A stretch of DNA of 64,000 nucleotides from positions 496,001 through 560,000 of the forward strand of contig NW_006917104.1 in assembly GCF_000516985.1 (NCBI RefSeq). The letters run 5' to 3'. Below, in pieces: positions 11,752-24,820 of the stretch. Positions within the stretch are counted from its first letter, which is position 1, and each line of letters begins with the position of its first letter. The position numbers and the translations under genes are program-made. This DNA comes from Pestalotiopsis fici W106-1 (lineage: Eukaryota; Ascomycota; Sordariomycetes; Amphisphaeriales; Sporocadaceae). Below the pieces are notes generated by a model. That model was not told the DNA's origin, did no database searches, and saw only the letters and a list, made by a program, of their open reading frames with translations.

Positions 11752-13091
11752 CTATTTGGGAGCTTTTAATTGCAAGGCACCACGACCGTCTTTCGTTGCT
11801 TCCAAGGCCCCAAAAACCGTGTTTTTGAGCTTAAAGTCCCATTGTACCCCGACGTCCACGCTCTCAGACTTCCCAAAAAGATGATACATATGAGCAACGA
11901 AATAAACATAGTTCTCCGCGTTTATTTTTGCGTCTTTAGTCGGGAAGTTCAGGCAGTCAACAATATTGTCTGTCGGCCCGTGTCAGTATACAGCACCGGA
12001 CACGAATTGCGGTCTACTTGCATTTCTCTGCCTTTTTGTCCTTTGGATCACCTGGTACCTTGAACACCGACCCATGGACAAAGTGAAAAGCTTCGTGCAG
12101 CAGAGTCGCGCTCCTGGGGACAAAATTTGCAAGGTTCGCCTCAGGGGTAATGCGAGCGTTGGCCTCTTTGTAAGTCTCGTATCTTACAGTTCCATCGATC
12201 ACGGTCCCTTCAAAGCTGGAGGGGCACAGGGTGGTGGAGTAAACAAAAGGGGCGGCTTCTGCCCTTCCGCTACTGCCTTTCTTGTATGGTGTTACACTTG
12301 CGGTGACGCCGAGGTGGCCTTCGACGTCACAAAAGTCGGCGCCATGCTGCGTGAAAAAGTAGGCATTCAAGTCCGTGGATATGCCGGCCCACCATGGCTT
12401 AGCATTTGCATCTTTAGTAAGTTGTATCTTATATTCGTCGACACTATTGATGAGGACTGGCTGTTCTTTGTCGTCCTTGATAGGAACACCTAGATAGTCC
12501 AAGGCTGTGTCGGTCGGCTGTTGCTCGGAAAGAAATTTGCTGTCACAAAATAACCAATACCCATCCTTGACATACATTTGCTGCCCAGAGTCATCAAGAC
12601 GACGATTGAAAAAATCTCGGACCGCTTCAAGATACCCTGATCACATCATCAGCTTTGTTTCTAGTATGTGATTTTCGAATACTAAAAAAAGAGAGATAGT
12701 CTTGCAACAGCACCTGAAAGCCTTAAATACTTTACAACTCACCTTTGACATCTTTAAAGGCCTGGTCCTTTGGTGTACGTAGCCTTCTATTCTTGAGTGT
12801 GAATATTGTCGACAATGACCTTCGGACACGCCAATTGTCATCATAGTTGCCCATGGCTTTCAATGCGATGTCAAGGCTGTCAATTGTCTCACCGAGCCAA
12901 TCATCCAGCACGTCGGCTCGACCACCGCAGCTGCCATCGGTGGCCCCATTGTGGACTTTAAACAGGTTATCAATAAAAACGTCCTCGTCGTCAGCCGCAA
13001 GCGTGCATGACAAGAACAAGAGGAGGGCCGTCATCAAGGCCATAAGAAAGGGTATCTTCGTCATTTGGTTCAAAATTGGCGATGGAGCCAC
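11752..13091 (-). CDS. Secreted zinc metalloprotease, M35/aspzincin-like
   Basis: On the minus strand the exons are 13091-12743, 12636-12052 and 11969-11752 (383 residues). A hydrophobic signal peptide is clear. The second in-frame Met at 13064 gives a more usual length (MTKIPFLMALMTALLLFLSC), so translation may start there. The zinc motif HEAFH is at about residue 297, and it is followed after splicing by an Asp and by NAENYVYF, the conserved motif near the C-terminal end of deuterolysin/lysine-specific metalloendopeptidase (M35-like) proteins. The 11970-12051 intron has a TACTGACA branch site and a GACAG acceptor and is needed to reach NAENYVYF. Without it the protein would stop 15 residues after the HEAFH region. 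Expected role: extracellular proteolysis. The substrate is unknown. Confidence 0.78.
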
Positions 13092-14265
13092 CCAGAATGT
13101 TTTCGACGTTGAGAATTACAGTACTGGAAGTAATACAGTAGGGAAAAGGAGGAGTTGAGAGGCCAACAGTGTTGGTCTTGGAAAGGTCCAGTCAATGGGG
13201 CTGCAGACACTACGATCATAATGACCCTCTGGGCTGCACTAACGACGTGCTTTTTGCTTGACAGCCCACTGTGACCCTGTGAGAGGCAGTGTCTGCAAAA
13301 TGTTGAAATAACCCCTGGCTTGACTTCGCAGAATATTGTCGTACGACTTTGTCTACAGTTACAAACAGGTCTGTCGCACCGAAAGGATTTTCAATAGTTC
13401 TCACTCGATCCGAGTTGTAACCCTTGCAAGGCTGAGTATTGAAACAAGATTCATGGAGCCTGCCATTCACAGGAGAAATCAATTGGTCATGGGGTAGTAT
13501 TACATGGCCTCATGATAACATCACCATCAAGAATCGATAATAGCGCAAGGTGGGAAGACTGTACTCGGGCGGCGAAGACCATCGTGGACACGCGGCTCAA
13601 GTCATATGGTACGAGAAGCAAGTTCAACACCCTTGTCAGATACTTTGGAGTTTTGAGCTGCGCGTATATGCCGTGTGCAAACGTTGACGGCTGTCAAGGT
13701 GGCTGCTCCATTACCTACGTCGTCCTTGACTGGGGTTGTATTATTTAGGTCCGATACAACAGTAGCACAGGGCAATAATATGTCGGGAGACCTTCCTATT
13801 CAGAAGATGGCGTATGACATAAGATGATGTATTTTACATAGTAGGCGTGGTTTGTGCATGTCTTTCAAGAATCACTCACTGGGCTTACGCCAAGACAGTT
13901 GGTGTTGAAAGTTGGTGCCTGCAGAAAGTCAGATTGTAGCCCAATTAAGGTTGCATTTAAGCTTTTAGAATCTCAGCCTATTCATGTCGGTCCCGAAAGG
14001 GGCTTTTCCCCTTTGACCCCGCATCAGGGACACAAGCTCTTGCATGAGCTTGAATGGGCTCGAATCGAACGAGGCATATTATGGTGTGCTTAGTAGTACG
14101 GTAGTCCACCGGACTTTTACCAATCTCTTGCATTAATTGTTTAAATGTGGTCAAATCGTGACAAGCATGGCAATGGCGCAGCAAATGAATTCATTTCCTA
14201 TCTCCCTTCACCGGGCCTCCTCCAATGTGGAACTTTATTGCTAGATTGTTTTGTGCAGGCCAATC
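13092..14265. other. Intergenic region upstream of the metalloprotease
   Basis: No supported gene. The sequence is mixed and probably includes the promoter of the minus-strand metalloprotease and the 3' side of the next minus-strand gene. Short open frames here show no domain or codon pattern I trust. Confidence 0.4.
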
Positions 14266-14826
14266 CTACGCTCCCGAAGCCACAATCTTGATGATGATAC
14301 CACTGGTATTGTATCCAGCAGGGTAGGTGGAGCCTGAGTAAGTCGGGTTGGTGGTGTTGACAGCTACTCCCAACGAGCCGCCATCGGTGCCGCATCCGAT
14401 GAGGGCACCCGCCTGCTGTCCGGTGCTTGCATTAGGGCCGCCGTCAATGGTGGTCGCAATGTCGGCAAAGAGAACACTTGAGTTGACAGTGTTGTCTATG
14501 TGTTTGGCAAAGGCTTGTGCGCTTCCATGGGCATAGAGAAGCCATTCGCCGCAGTCAGGAGCGTCGGCAGCGGCCATGTTGAACAGGCGGCCAGTCCTGA
14601 CCTGTGCGCCATATGATCGAAGATAGGCGGCGATGAAGGTAACGTCCTCAATGGCTACATCTTGTGGTACATTATCAGGGGCCGTGTAACAGATGCGACT
14701 GGGAGTCTCGGTTTCATAGCAAATTTGAGCTGCTCGAGCCTCGGCGGACCCTTGAGAGGAGCTTGGGGCCGCCAGAACACCCCCGAAAAGGGCCACTGGA
14801 GCAAGATGACCAGGGTTGAAGAGCAT
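14266..14826 (-). CDS. Small secreted protein, unrecognised
   Basis: A single open frame of 186 residues. The N-terminus (MLFNPGHLAPVALFGGVLAA) looks like a signal peptide with an Ala-x-Ala-type end. The mature part has a few Cys (for example QICYET, RICYTA, APDCGEW, LIGCGTDGG), several N-x-S/T sites and no transmembrane segment. Gly, Thr and Ala are frequent towards the C-terminus. I do not recognise the family. It may be an effector-like or cell-wall-associated protein, but this is only suggested by size and secretion. No intron is needed. The gene is divergent from the large GH55-like gene to the right, with about 1.1 kb between them. Confidence 0.65.
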   Translation of the reverse strand: MLFNPGHLAPVALFGGVLAAPSSSQGSAEARAAQICYETETPSRICYTAPDNVPQDVAIEDVTFIAAYLRSYGAQVRTGRLFNMAAADAPDCGEWLLYAHGSAQAFAKHIDNTVNSSVLFADIATTIDGGPNASTGQQAGALIGCGTDGGSLGVAVNTTNPTYSGSTYPAGYNTSGIIIKIVASGA

Positions 14827-15939
14827 ATTGATGAATTTGGAAGGGATGGATGTAACAATGGACTTTGATGAGGAATTTTGCTAGGAACTCAGAATTACTG
14901 GATCTGGCGTGCAATCAAACTAGTTCCAGAGAAAACACAAAGGATCCATGGCACTTTATAATCGTACTGAAGCATGCCAACACCATACGGCGCCGACGAG
15001 AAAACATTTGTATTACAGACTCGAGATTATTTGCATGGTATGTGCCTTCTTCGACATTCGTTCGCTATTCGACCGACTTCTACTAGCATTGAGTACAGTC
15101 AACCACATTGAGTAGCGAATCCGTCCCCTGGCTGATTTATTGATTCCATTCATGGATGCACTGTAACCACGTTCGGTATCAACACTCGAGGCATCAAGGG
15201 AGTGTAAAATCCCCATGACCATTGCATTGATTCCATACATTATTTCTGCCTTCTTGCAAGGTACTTTTGATCATTGCTCATGTGCATGTATTTCCAACAT
15301 TAATTAGTACGGGGATCTAATGATGTGAAGCCTTTCGAGAATCATTGTAGCGCCGACGCCAAGTTCTCCAATGCCAAGCCAGAAAGTTTCCAAAAGTCCC
15401 TCGGTCTAAATGTGATTGGGGCACAAACTACAAAGGAAGAACCAATATCTCATACCACTATACAAGGTTGGAGTCAGATCATATGATCCGAAGGGTAGTC
15501 AACGCTTACGGGTTGCCTGAAGACCCTACACACAATCAAAGCAATAAATTTGTGCTAATGGCAAGGCCTTTTCATGTCAGCACTAGCCTATCAAAGCGAC
15601 AAGGAACCAATATACTACCCTAATACGGCACAGCCCAACTGCTATTGGGTGCCGAAGTCTGGACCTGGCCAGGAGCAGATGAGGGTGGTTTTCTCGCATG
15701 TATTCTGAAAGGGCTGTGTGAGCCACCACCGAGACAGCCGGAAGCGACATTGACTAGGATACGCACTCGCACTTCCGTCGGTCACGGTGATCGGATTAGC
15801 TCTTCGTGAAAACTCTATACACACAACGAAGTTATGCAAGGTTATAGAGGCTTTTAGTGAAATGAGAAAGGGTTTCCTCTCCTTCAAGCATATTTCTTGC
15901 ACAAGTACCGCACTTCTCTGCCTCTTGCCAAATTAGTGG
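14827..15939. other. Divergent promoter region, small secreted protein and GH55-like gene
   Basis: No gene is supported. The span separates two divergent genes for secreted proteins and should contain both promoters. I saw no repeat or recognisable operator. Confidence 0.4.
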
Positions 15940-18900
15940 ATGATGGCGGTACTGAAGCGGTATAGCATCATGACGGCACCGATCACTCTTTTCCTTACTT
16001 TGCTGGCTGCACAATGGAGTCTTGTGCAATCAGCTGCAACCTTTCGCAGTTACAATACGACTGGCTTGAATGCCACAGATCTTCCGTATAACCCACGGGT
16101 AGGCAATGACGCCTTTGTTGACTTCTGATGAACAATGCTGATAAATTCTCTACAGCCTGCACCGTCATATATGGTTGACAACCAGCACAACTACTTTAAA
16201 ACCGCACCCGATAAGGGCAAGCAGAATGGCCCTGTCTGGGCTTACTCAGGCAGTCTGGAAAACTACTTGAGCAATCTTCAGAGCGGCACTATACTACGCG
16301 GCGGCTATGCCGGGTCTAATGGTACCAATTCAACAAACTTTAAGCGCCCTAGTCACAAACGACAGTCTACCTCTGACTTCTGGCTCTCAAGGCTTGGACC
16401 CTTGGGCACGGTAAGTCTTGCGCCAATCCGCTATCATTCCTGTCGATTTGCCTCTACGCGAAATTGAAGTCCATGACAACATGGTGCTAACATCTGGTAA
16501 TGAAAAGCAACCAAATGCTGGAGGAAACAACTACCAGTTCTTTCGCAATGTTGTTGATGACTTTGGTGCCGATAATTCGGGAAAGACAGATACAGCTGAG
16601 GCACTCAACGCGGCTTCAGCCAGTTGGAACAAGGACTCAGTTGGTGGCTCGCAGACGCGATGCGGCGAGAAATGTGGCAACACATTTTCGCAGGGCGCCA
16701 TTGTTTTCTTCCCGGGAGGCACCTACAAAATTTGTTCACCCGTGATTCAATATTACTACACACAATTTATTGGAGATCCCAACGACATGCCCATTATTAA
16801 AGGCTGCGATGAATTCCAGGGCATTGCTCTCTTTGATGTGGATCCCTACATTCCCGGCGCCTCGGGCCAGCAATGGTATATCAATCAAAATCAGTTCTTT
16901 CGGCAAATCCGCAACTTCCACTTTGATCTCACTGACATGCCGGAATCAACTGCCGAGAATGACCAGGACCTCGTGCCCACGGGGATTCATTGGCAGGTGT
17001 CTCAGGCCACGTCGCTGCAAAACCTAGTGTTCGACATGCCCACCACGAGCACCACTACCCACGTAGGTATCTTTACCGAGAACGGGAGCGGCGGGTTCGT
17101 GTCAAATCTCGAATTCAATGGCGGAAACATTGGTTGGCGCGCTGGCTCTCAGCAGTATACTGCGCGCAATTTGGTTTTCAACCAGTGCAACACGGCAGTA
17201 CAAATGGTTTGGGACTGGGGCTGGACCTGGCAGCAGATCACCGTCAACGGCGGGTCCATTGCCTTTAACATTTCGGGAGTAGGCGGCGACAGCGGCCAAG
17301 GCATTGGGAGTGTATCCATTATAGACTCTGCCATCAGCGACGTGAATATTGGCGTCTTGACCAACAGTCTCGCCACGTCTCCCAACATTGTTCTTGACAA
17401 CACCAAGTTCAATAGTGTAGCCAACCCGGTCATGCAGGAAAAGGGCAGCACAATCCTGTCAGGGAATTCTGATCTCTGGGCTACGGGCATGCGATATGAT
17501 GGATCAGATGGCTCAGCACAGACTGGCAACGTTGACGCTCCTGGAAGGGGCAAGGGCCTGGATGACTCCAATGGGCTGCTCTACGTGCGCTCCCGTCCCC
17601 AGTATGAAAAGTTCAGTCCTGATTCCTTCCTGGTTGCGACCTCGGATGGCGGGTGCAAGAATGATGGCACTGGCGACCAAGCGTCTTGCATCAATGGCTT
17701 TCTCCGAGACGCTTTGGATTCTGGCAAGATTGCCTACTTTCCAGCCGGAGTTTACGCAGTTGGTTCTACAGTCAATATTCCAACCGGCTCAGTCGTACAA
17801 GGTTCCTTGTGGTCCCAGATTATGGGATCAGGTTTTTACTTTAGCGACATACAAAACCCCAAAGTCATGGTACAAGTCGGCAACAAGGGTGATATAGGCA
17901 AGATGGAAATCACCGAAATGTTATTCTCGGTGCGTGGTGCTACTGCCGGCGCCGTCCTCATGGAGTGGAACGTCGCCGCGATCGATCAAGGAGCGGCGGC
18001 AATGTGGGACTCGCACTTCCGGGTTGGCGGCGCCCTCGGCACCGATCTCGACTTGAGCACATGCCCCAAATTCAGCCACAACGACGAGTGTATCGCTGCC
18101 TCGCTCATGTTTCGCGTCACATCCCAGGCGAATGGCTATTTTGAAAATGTGTGGGCATGGGTAGCCGATCATGACAATGACAAGTCCATTTACAATCAAC
18201 CCGACTCGAGCTCTACGCAGATTTCCATCTTCGGCGCTCGCGGCATGCTGATTGAATCCGAGGGCCCTTCATGGTTCTTGGGAGGTGGCTCTGAACACTC
18301 GCTCCTCTACAACTATCTCCTCAGCGGCGCCAAGAGCGTGTACATGGGTCATTTGCAGACCGAGTCACCTTATTACCAGCCCAACCCTGGGCCCCCAGCA
18401 CCGTTCCGGGCGGCTTCGGCGGCGATATTCCCCAATGACCCAGACTTTAGCGAATGCGAAGTGACAGCCGAAGTGTGGGATGATCGCTGCAATTATGCCT
18501 GGGGCATGCAGATTATTGATTCGCAAGATGTCACCATACACTCTGCTGGATTATACAGCTTCTTTAACGAATATTATCAAGACTGCATACCTACGCAAAA
18601 TTGCCAAGATCGCATCCTTGAGGTCAGGGGCTCAAGCGGTGTCGTCATTTACAACTTGTTCAGAGTGGCAACCATCAACATAGCTAGTGGTATCGATAAT
18701 ACCAATGTGCCTCAGGATGGCAACCAGCGTGGTTTCACCACTGAGGTGAGCGTGTGGGTACCGCTCCCTGGGGATGATAATGTCGACATTGTGTGGGTCG
18801 GCACCGACGTGTGGGCCACGCCAACGGTGACTTGCTCGACCCAATCTTGCATGTTGATCATTCCAACCTCCTCGTTGGAGTCTACAACCACTATCCAGCC

Positions 18901-20976
18901 CAGCGACTACACAACCTCGCTAGAGTATGGGGGACTATCAAGCACCACAATCGGTGGTGTGCCAACCACTGTCTTTGTCACCACTACCACTACCATCACA
19001 ATCTCGGTCCCTTCCATTGTCACCGATGGTATCGGCTACTCAAATGTTAACATATCATCGTCGGGGGAAATGCCCATCACCATCTATCCCAGCGTGAGCA
19101 TCCCCCCAGTGATTGTAACATTGCCAGATGGGTCGGGCAGCGAGACGACGCGAACAGTTCCTCTACCACCTTGGCCCCAGATCGACGGGGGTCCCTCCGT
19201 CATCTATACAGACCCGGGAACCCTACCAGCCGACAGCAGCACGGGCCTCCCGACCAGCACGACATACTATACTCCTCTTGGTACCACCATCACGGTCCCC
19301 GGCGCGACAGTGACGACGGTGACATTTCCAGGCTCAACTGGAGCTATTACTATTGGCTGTCCGGCCGAGACGTCCATTGTGTTTGCCACACCAGCAGTTA
19401 TTGTCGCCACAACGTGTACAGAGTCGGCTGATTTAACCTTGGACTTTGCGTGCCCGAGCACCCGGGTTCTTACCTTTCTCGGAGCCGCTACAGCAGTGGC
19501 CACGGTCGACTGCTCCCTAATTACTGCTTGGACTACAGGTGCAACCTCAACCACCACACCGCTGCCGGTGTTCGCGACCTGGCCATCCTACGGCCAGATA
19601 GTCCCCGAGGAAGAGGAAATCGACGAACCCGAGCCTGACGATGACGGCGTACACGTGCCGTGCACGGCCTGGTTCTTCTTCTTGTGCATCTCGTGGGACA
19701 ATCTCCACGTTCGGTCCTGGCACTGGATCTTGCCGCCGGGTATCTACGGGCCGGGACCACCGCCAATCAACATCATCAAACTCCCACCTGGCGTCACAAT
19801 CCAGGGAACTCTTCCGCCCTGGCCCAAGATCACAATTGGACCGGATCACCAACTCACCACCGAGTCGGAGCCCGAATGTGAAACGGAGACGGCCGAGGCC
19901 TGCACAACAACCAATTACGTCTCGGACGGCACAACGGCTTCGTCGACCACGGAGTGTGAGACCATTACCGGATGTTCCCTCAGTGTCTCGGACTCGACCA
20001 CGGCCGTGATTGGCGACCAGACGGCCGCGCCCGTTGGCACTTGGGGCGATGAGCAATGGCCGATCATGACGCTGGGCGAGGCCTACACGAGCGCGATATA
20101 CGCGTCCATTATGGCGCGTCTGGCTCGCGAGGAGGCCAGTGACGGTGGAACGACGCTGTCGTTTACACCCGGCCCTACTGCAGGGCCGTCATGCAAAGGA
20201 GGGAGCACGGCATGTGGTGGCACCATTTGCTCAGGCTACTGGTGTAATCCGACCCCAACGGGTGCGCCGCCGGGCTACCAAGACCCAAAGGATCCAAGCT
20301 CTGGTGGATTCTCGGCGTCCACCACAACCATTGGCGGTTCCACCACGTCGGTTCCTCCCACCGCCTCACCCGTCACGCCGCTGGAGCGAGGTCCCATCAA
20401 CTGCTTCAACGAGGCCGACTTCCCTGGCCACGGCGACCTCCAATCGGGGGACCAGGACGAGTACTCGAACGACTTTAGCAACCTGAGGGGCCAGTTAGAC
20501 GACGACTCCATCGGACCCGGCGACGCACCGTATACCCTGAGGAGAACGGACTCACACGGCATCAATTACGACTTTTCTTGCTCGTGGGTAGCCGGATGCG
20601 TCACCGAGGTCGACAGACAGAGCTTCGGATTCCCGCTCGGCTCGCCTACCTCGAGCCAGATCACTGCTTACTTGCTGGTTCGGGAGGATTATACTAAATG
20701 TAAGTACCTGACTTTTATCATGTTCAATCTTGCATGCTTGCGCAGGCTGCATCCATCCCGTCTCGGGTCTTTGTGGCAAGGGCTAACGTTTTTCTGTTTG
20801 TTTTTTTGCGTCCAGGTAACAATGGCGGCGTCGGTGGTTCATGCCAGGTTGGATGTCTATTGTACGAATTCAAAGGCGGGCTAGGTGATGACGGCTCGGA
20901 TGAGTGTGCAGATTTCAATTGCGCCCAATGCGGGACGCCGTTTGACCCCACTAAATGTCAAACGTGTTGTACCTAA
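15940..20976 (+). CDS. Giant secreted GH55-like (pectate-lyase superfamily) protein with long C-terminal extension
   Basis: Exons 15940-16098, 16156-16410, 16508-20699, 20816-20976 (1588 residues). A signal peptide is present, and the second Met (15970) is an alternative start. Two right-handed beta-helix modules are visible: NVVDDFGADNSGKTDTAEAL near residue 155, which is the usual first strand of the PF12708/GH55 fold, and a second module from about residue 540 with GCKNDGTGDQASC and KIAYFPAGVYAVGSTVNIP. This is the layout of GH55 exo/endo-beta-1,3-glucanases. Residues from about 890 to the end are an extension: Thr/Ser/Pro-rich stretches, an acidic segment (EEEEIDEPEPDDDG), then a Cys-rich tail ending CAQCGTPFDPTKCQTCC. 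Likely role: attack on or remodelling of beta-1,3-glucan outside the cell. The function of the extension is unknown. The final intron is GT-AG with a pyrimidine-rich acceptor. Confidence 0.82.
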
Positions 20977-21454
20977 AACCACGCCGAGCTACACCTAGAA
21001 TTTGTCGACACCGATAGCGGACTTCGGTAAAACAAAAACGTCCCAGATTTTACATTTTCCTCGGCGAATTGTCTTGGTAAATGTCAATTTAGCTAGTCAT
21101 GTACTCTAGTTGTAATTCTCTATGGGCGTAAAATTTGACACGAGAACGAGTCATTTGGATCGCAAGGTTGAATTGCGGTAACAAGATCCAAATAATGGCG
21201 TGATTGACAGGATTGCGCCCTTGCAATAATTTCCAGCTACCGATATCGCGGCCGCACATCCTGGTACAGCAGGCCGAGACATTAGCTGCAGCGCGCCTAC
21301 TCGTGCCACGCATTTTGCAAGAGCATTTGTTGACCACGCAAACACAGGACAGGTTTGGAGAATATAAGTCTTGCATAGGTAAGCAACTTTGAAAGGTTTC
21401 TGCTAATATTACTTCCTGAGTTTGTTATAGTACTTCACCCTTTGACTTATCAAC
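20977..21454. other. Intergenic region and 5' leader of the GNAT gene
   Basis: No coding region. A good intron (21379-21430: GGTAAGC donor, GCTAAT branch, TTATAG acceptor) lies just before the acetyltransferase start and is best explained as a 5' UTR intron. Confidence 0.5.
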
Positions 21455-21994
21455 ATGGCTCACATCAAGCTAAAATACCGGATTGCAACTTCCAATGACG
21501 CGACAATCCTCCTTCCTCTCATCCGCTCCGCATACAGAGGAAAAGACAGTTCCGCGGGATGGACAACAGAGTCGGATTTGTTGACAGATGAACGCATCGA
21601 TGCCGCTGGAATAATATCCAAAATCAACACCCCTCATTCCTTTATTTTTGTGGCCGAGGACGAGCAAGATGTTCCCATCTCATGTTGCGAGGTTGTCTGG
21701 CGCAAAGGCGGCGACAGCGCATATTTTGGTCTCTTTGCAGTGGACCCAACACGTCAAGGCGGCGGCATTGGGCGTCAAGTCCTGACGTATGCAGAGGAAT
21801 TTGCACAGCGGCAATGGGGAGTGCGCAAGATGGAAATGATGGTGATATGGCTGAGAGAGGACATCATTGCTTGGTACGCCAGGAGAGGGTACCAAAAGAC
21901 GGGAGAGACGCGGCCGTTTCCATACGCTGAACTCGTCAACGGGGTCGCGCTGAGAGACGACCTGTACTTTGACGTGCTCGTAAAGGATCTTTAA
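21455..21994 (+). CDS. GNAT-family N-acetyltransferase
   Basis: A single exon of 179 residues. The fold is recognisable: an N-terminal strand-helix (YRIATSNDATILLPLIRSAYRG), a central strand with YFGLFAVDPTRQGGGIGRQVL containing the acetyl-CoA pyrophosphate-binding loop (Q/R-x-x-G-x-G/A type, here RQGGGIG, about residue 105), and a C-terminal AWYARRGYQKTGE segment typical of GNAT motif B. No signal peptide or membrane segment. Substrate cannot be inferred: fungal single-domain enzymes of this kind acetylate small amines, aminoglycoside-like compounds or peptides. Length is normal for the family. A leader intron at 21379-21430 precedes it. Confidence 0.85.
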   Translation: MAHIKLKYRIATSNDATILLPLIRSAYRGKDSSAGWTTESDLLTDERIDAAGIISKINTPHSFIFVAEDEQDVPISCCEVVWRKGGDSAYFGLFAVDPTRQGGGIGRQVLTYAEEFAQRQWGVRKMEMMVIWLREDIIAWYARRGYQKTGETRPFPYAELVNGVALRDDLYFDVLVKDL

Positions 21995-23645
21995 ATCAAT
22001 GGAACTCACGAGTGAGCGACAAGGGTCGCTTTCGGTGATGGAGACCATGAGATGAGGAACTCGAGACATGATGGACAAACACCCCGATTCGCCTTACACG
22101 AGCGTGAAAACCACTACGGCCTTGTCTCCAGACTTGTGCCCTGGTAAAGCAGCAAGCAGTACTGCTATCAATAATCTGACACGTTGCGGCTCAGCTGCCG
22201 TCGGAGTAGCTTTTGTCGAAACTACGATTGCGATCTTAGGCCCACCTGTATCGTTTCTTCTGCTTGCATTCATTGTTATCATCGCCATGCCGATAGTCGT
22301 CATCAATTGATCTTATGGCCCAGGGTGGGAAAGAGAGAGGTTGCAAAGACAGGCGGATCATCCGAGGAAGAGATCTGCCGAAGGTTGAGGTACAGCGAAT
22401 GAGCAATCTTCGGTTACACGGCGGACCCGCGAGGCAGCATAGATGGGTCGGTTTGAAGGCACCCTAAAAACAGAAGTTGAAGTGATATGGACGTTGGAAA
22501 AAGCCGTGCACTCCTCCAAGTGCTCGGCCTGGTTAAATTCATGCACGAATGTACGAGAGGGATGGGCTGTGCAGTGGAGGGAAGTGCACTGCGCACGCCT
22601 CACGAGCAACCTCAGCCGGAGTAGGGAATGGGGGTCCTGTCCTCTCTTTTTTAAGTTTCCGCCGATGAGGAACCCAGTGTGAAGGTGCACCGCAAAGCAT
22701 TAGAAAGTCATAAATCTGCCTTGCTTGGCAGCTTTTGAGTTGACAGTTCCAGCATGAGCTGCCTGGTATATAGCTGGCTAATTTCTTGCATATAGAAATT
22801 GCCAAAAAGTTGGCCTTGGTTCCAGGAAATACTTGTGCAGTTGTGACAATGTACATGTTTCTACAGCTTATCGAATCTGCTGCTACCTAAGTATTCGACA
22901 CTAAGTGTTAAGAAGTGAATAGCCACCAATGTAAACTGGAAATATGAACAGCTTGATACGCTACATCCTTATACCGATTGCCCAGGGAGGGGTTTCCTTC
23001 GCTGTAGATGATGGAGGGACCCTATATATCAGGGTATGCTGTAGCTCACTAATCAACGCATGGCATCCAGACAGATGCCCGGCGCTCCCGGTGATTAGCC
23101 GCGACCACCGAAATAAGCCTGTACTGCATCAAACGTAGGGATACTAGGTAATTTGATCCGGTTAGGCGCCAATCCGGAAAAGTCAATAAACCGGTCCCTG
23201 TATGAACATAGGACATACTACCTATCTTGTGAACTGTGTATGATTTTCCCGCTTGTCACACATGGAGCATTTTAGTCCAGAGTCGCACCTCTGCAGCACG
23301 ACTCATGTCACTTGACTTGAATACAAATGCTTTTTGCAAAAAAAAAAAAAAAAAAGGCTATACCAGAAAGGGTATGGTATGATTGCACACCAAGCGAGGC
23401 ACAGGACGAAAAGTTGTTGCCTCCAACCGCAGTCTTCGTACGTACAACGGATCTCAAGGGCCTTTCACTAGGATAGACAACCCACGTGGGCGAGGGTGGC
23501 CAGTGCGCCGCCGCATGAAATTCACTCTGAGATATTATTTCGCAAAGTTTAACTTTCAATGTTATTATTCATTGCCGGCAATTCTTGCACAACATTAAAG
23601 GCTTTTTCACTACAACTTTTGCCGGCCCCCTTTTTACACGCTATA
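21995..23645. other. Intergenic region between GNAT and exchanger genes
   Basis: No gene is supported. A 17-19 nt poly-A run lies near 23337-23354. A short open frame at 22068-22310 with a hydrophobic end was not accepted, for lack of any homology pattern. Confidence 0.4.
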
Positions 23646-24280
23646 ATGGCTCACGCTGATGCTGTCGCCTATAATGTTGCTACGTTCATTGCAACGCTCT
23701 TTGTCCTTGAGCTTGGTGCAGATAAATTTATCGATCATACCGTCATCATCGCTGGCCGAACCAGAATTCCGGAAACTATAATCGGGCTCCTTACTGCAGG
23801 AGGAGAATGGGAAGAGGTACGTTCAATATTGTTGACTCCTATGGTTCTTGTTCGCTTATTTTGCTGCGCCTTGTAGCTTGCAGTCGTTATTGCATCCCTC
23901 GTAGGCGATCGCGCGTCTTTGGCGATTGGAAACGTAGTTGGCTCTGTGATATCCAATATTCTAGGCGCATTTTCCCTAGGACTTTTATTCCACAGAAAGG
24001 ATACACCACTCCAGTTTGACAGAAGCGCTCGCGTTTATTCCTTGACGCTGCTCATCCTTACGACATTTGTTACGCCTGTCATATACTTTCGAGGAGAACA
24101 GATATGGCGGATAGCTGGTGTGATCCTGATGATATTCTTTGGTATTTATCTTATTGCTGTTGGGCGGGCGATCGGTAAAGGGGATCTGACTGCTCCGGAA
24201 CACTGCGACTCTTCCTCCGATTCCGATGGCTGCAGCGACGGATCGAGCGATTATGGTGATGGAGCAAGAGACAGCGTTAA

Positions 24281-24285
24281 TGAAT
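24281..24285. repeat. Left target-site duplication TGAAT
   Basis: This matches TGAAT at 31837-31841 exactly and directly abuts the LTR, as expected from staggered integrase cutting with a 5-bp offset. Confidence 0.85.
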
Positions 24286-24800
24286 TATAACGACTACACT
24301 ACGGGTTTCTAGGATAAACCTGAAGTATAAAAGGTGTTGGGGTTTATGCTAATAGGGAACGGTAGCTTTAAAAAAAGCACTAAGCAATAAATATCTAAAG
24401 GTAAGGGTAATCGAACTAATTCACAAGGATAGTCGTTAAAGCGTATTAAATGCTTTATTTATAGGTAAAATAAATGCTTAAATTAATTATTAAAGTAATA
24501 ATTATTTATATAGGAAACTTTTTTATAATATATATTTATTTATTCTTTTATTAATATCTTTTAAATTATAATGTTAAGCCGATTTTATAGCCCTAAAATC
24601 GATAAAATTTAATAATCCTAATAATTTAATCGTCTAAATTATTGCTAAAATTATAATCCTATTAGGCAGCTAGCTAGCAGCTATTAAAAATAATAATTTC
24701 CGTTTTATCCTATTCCCGGCTTTCGGTATTAAGCCCTTCTTTTTTTTTTTAAGCGCTAATATATTTATTTATTTTTATGCAAAAATGCATATTTATAATA
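24286..24800 (-). repeat. 3' LTR (left copy)
   Basis: It aligns by eye over its full length with 31321-31836, for example at the shared CTAAAATCGATAAAAT and GCAGCT-GCTAGCAGCTATTAAA segments. It begins TATAACGACTACACTACGGG on the plus strand. The outer end keeps more C and G than the matching inner end of the right copy. Confidence 0.87.
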
Positions 24801-24820
24801 TTAGCTCCCCTTTTTATATC
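24801..24820 (-). other. Polypurine tract next to the 3' LTR
   Basis: On the minus strand the sequence reads AAAAAGGGGAGC just before the left LTR, the expected place for second-strand priming in LTR elements. Confidence 0.55.

Noticed and set aside
22068..22310. 80-residue open frame with a hydrophobic C-terminus
   Set aside because: No recognisable family, no intron logic and poor start context.
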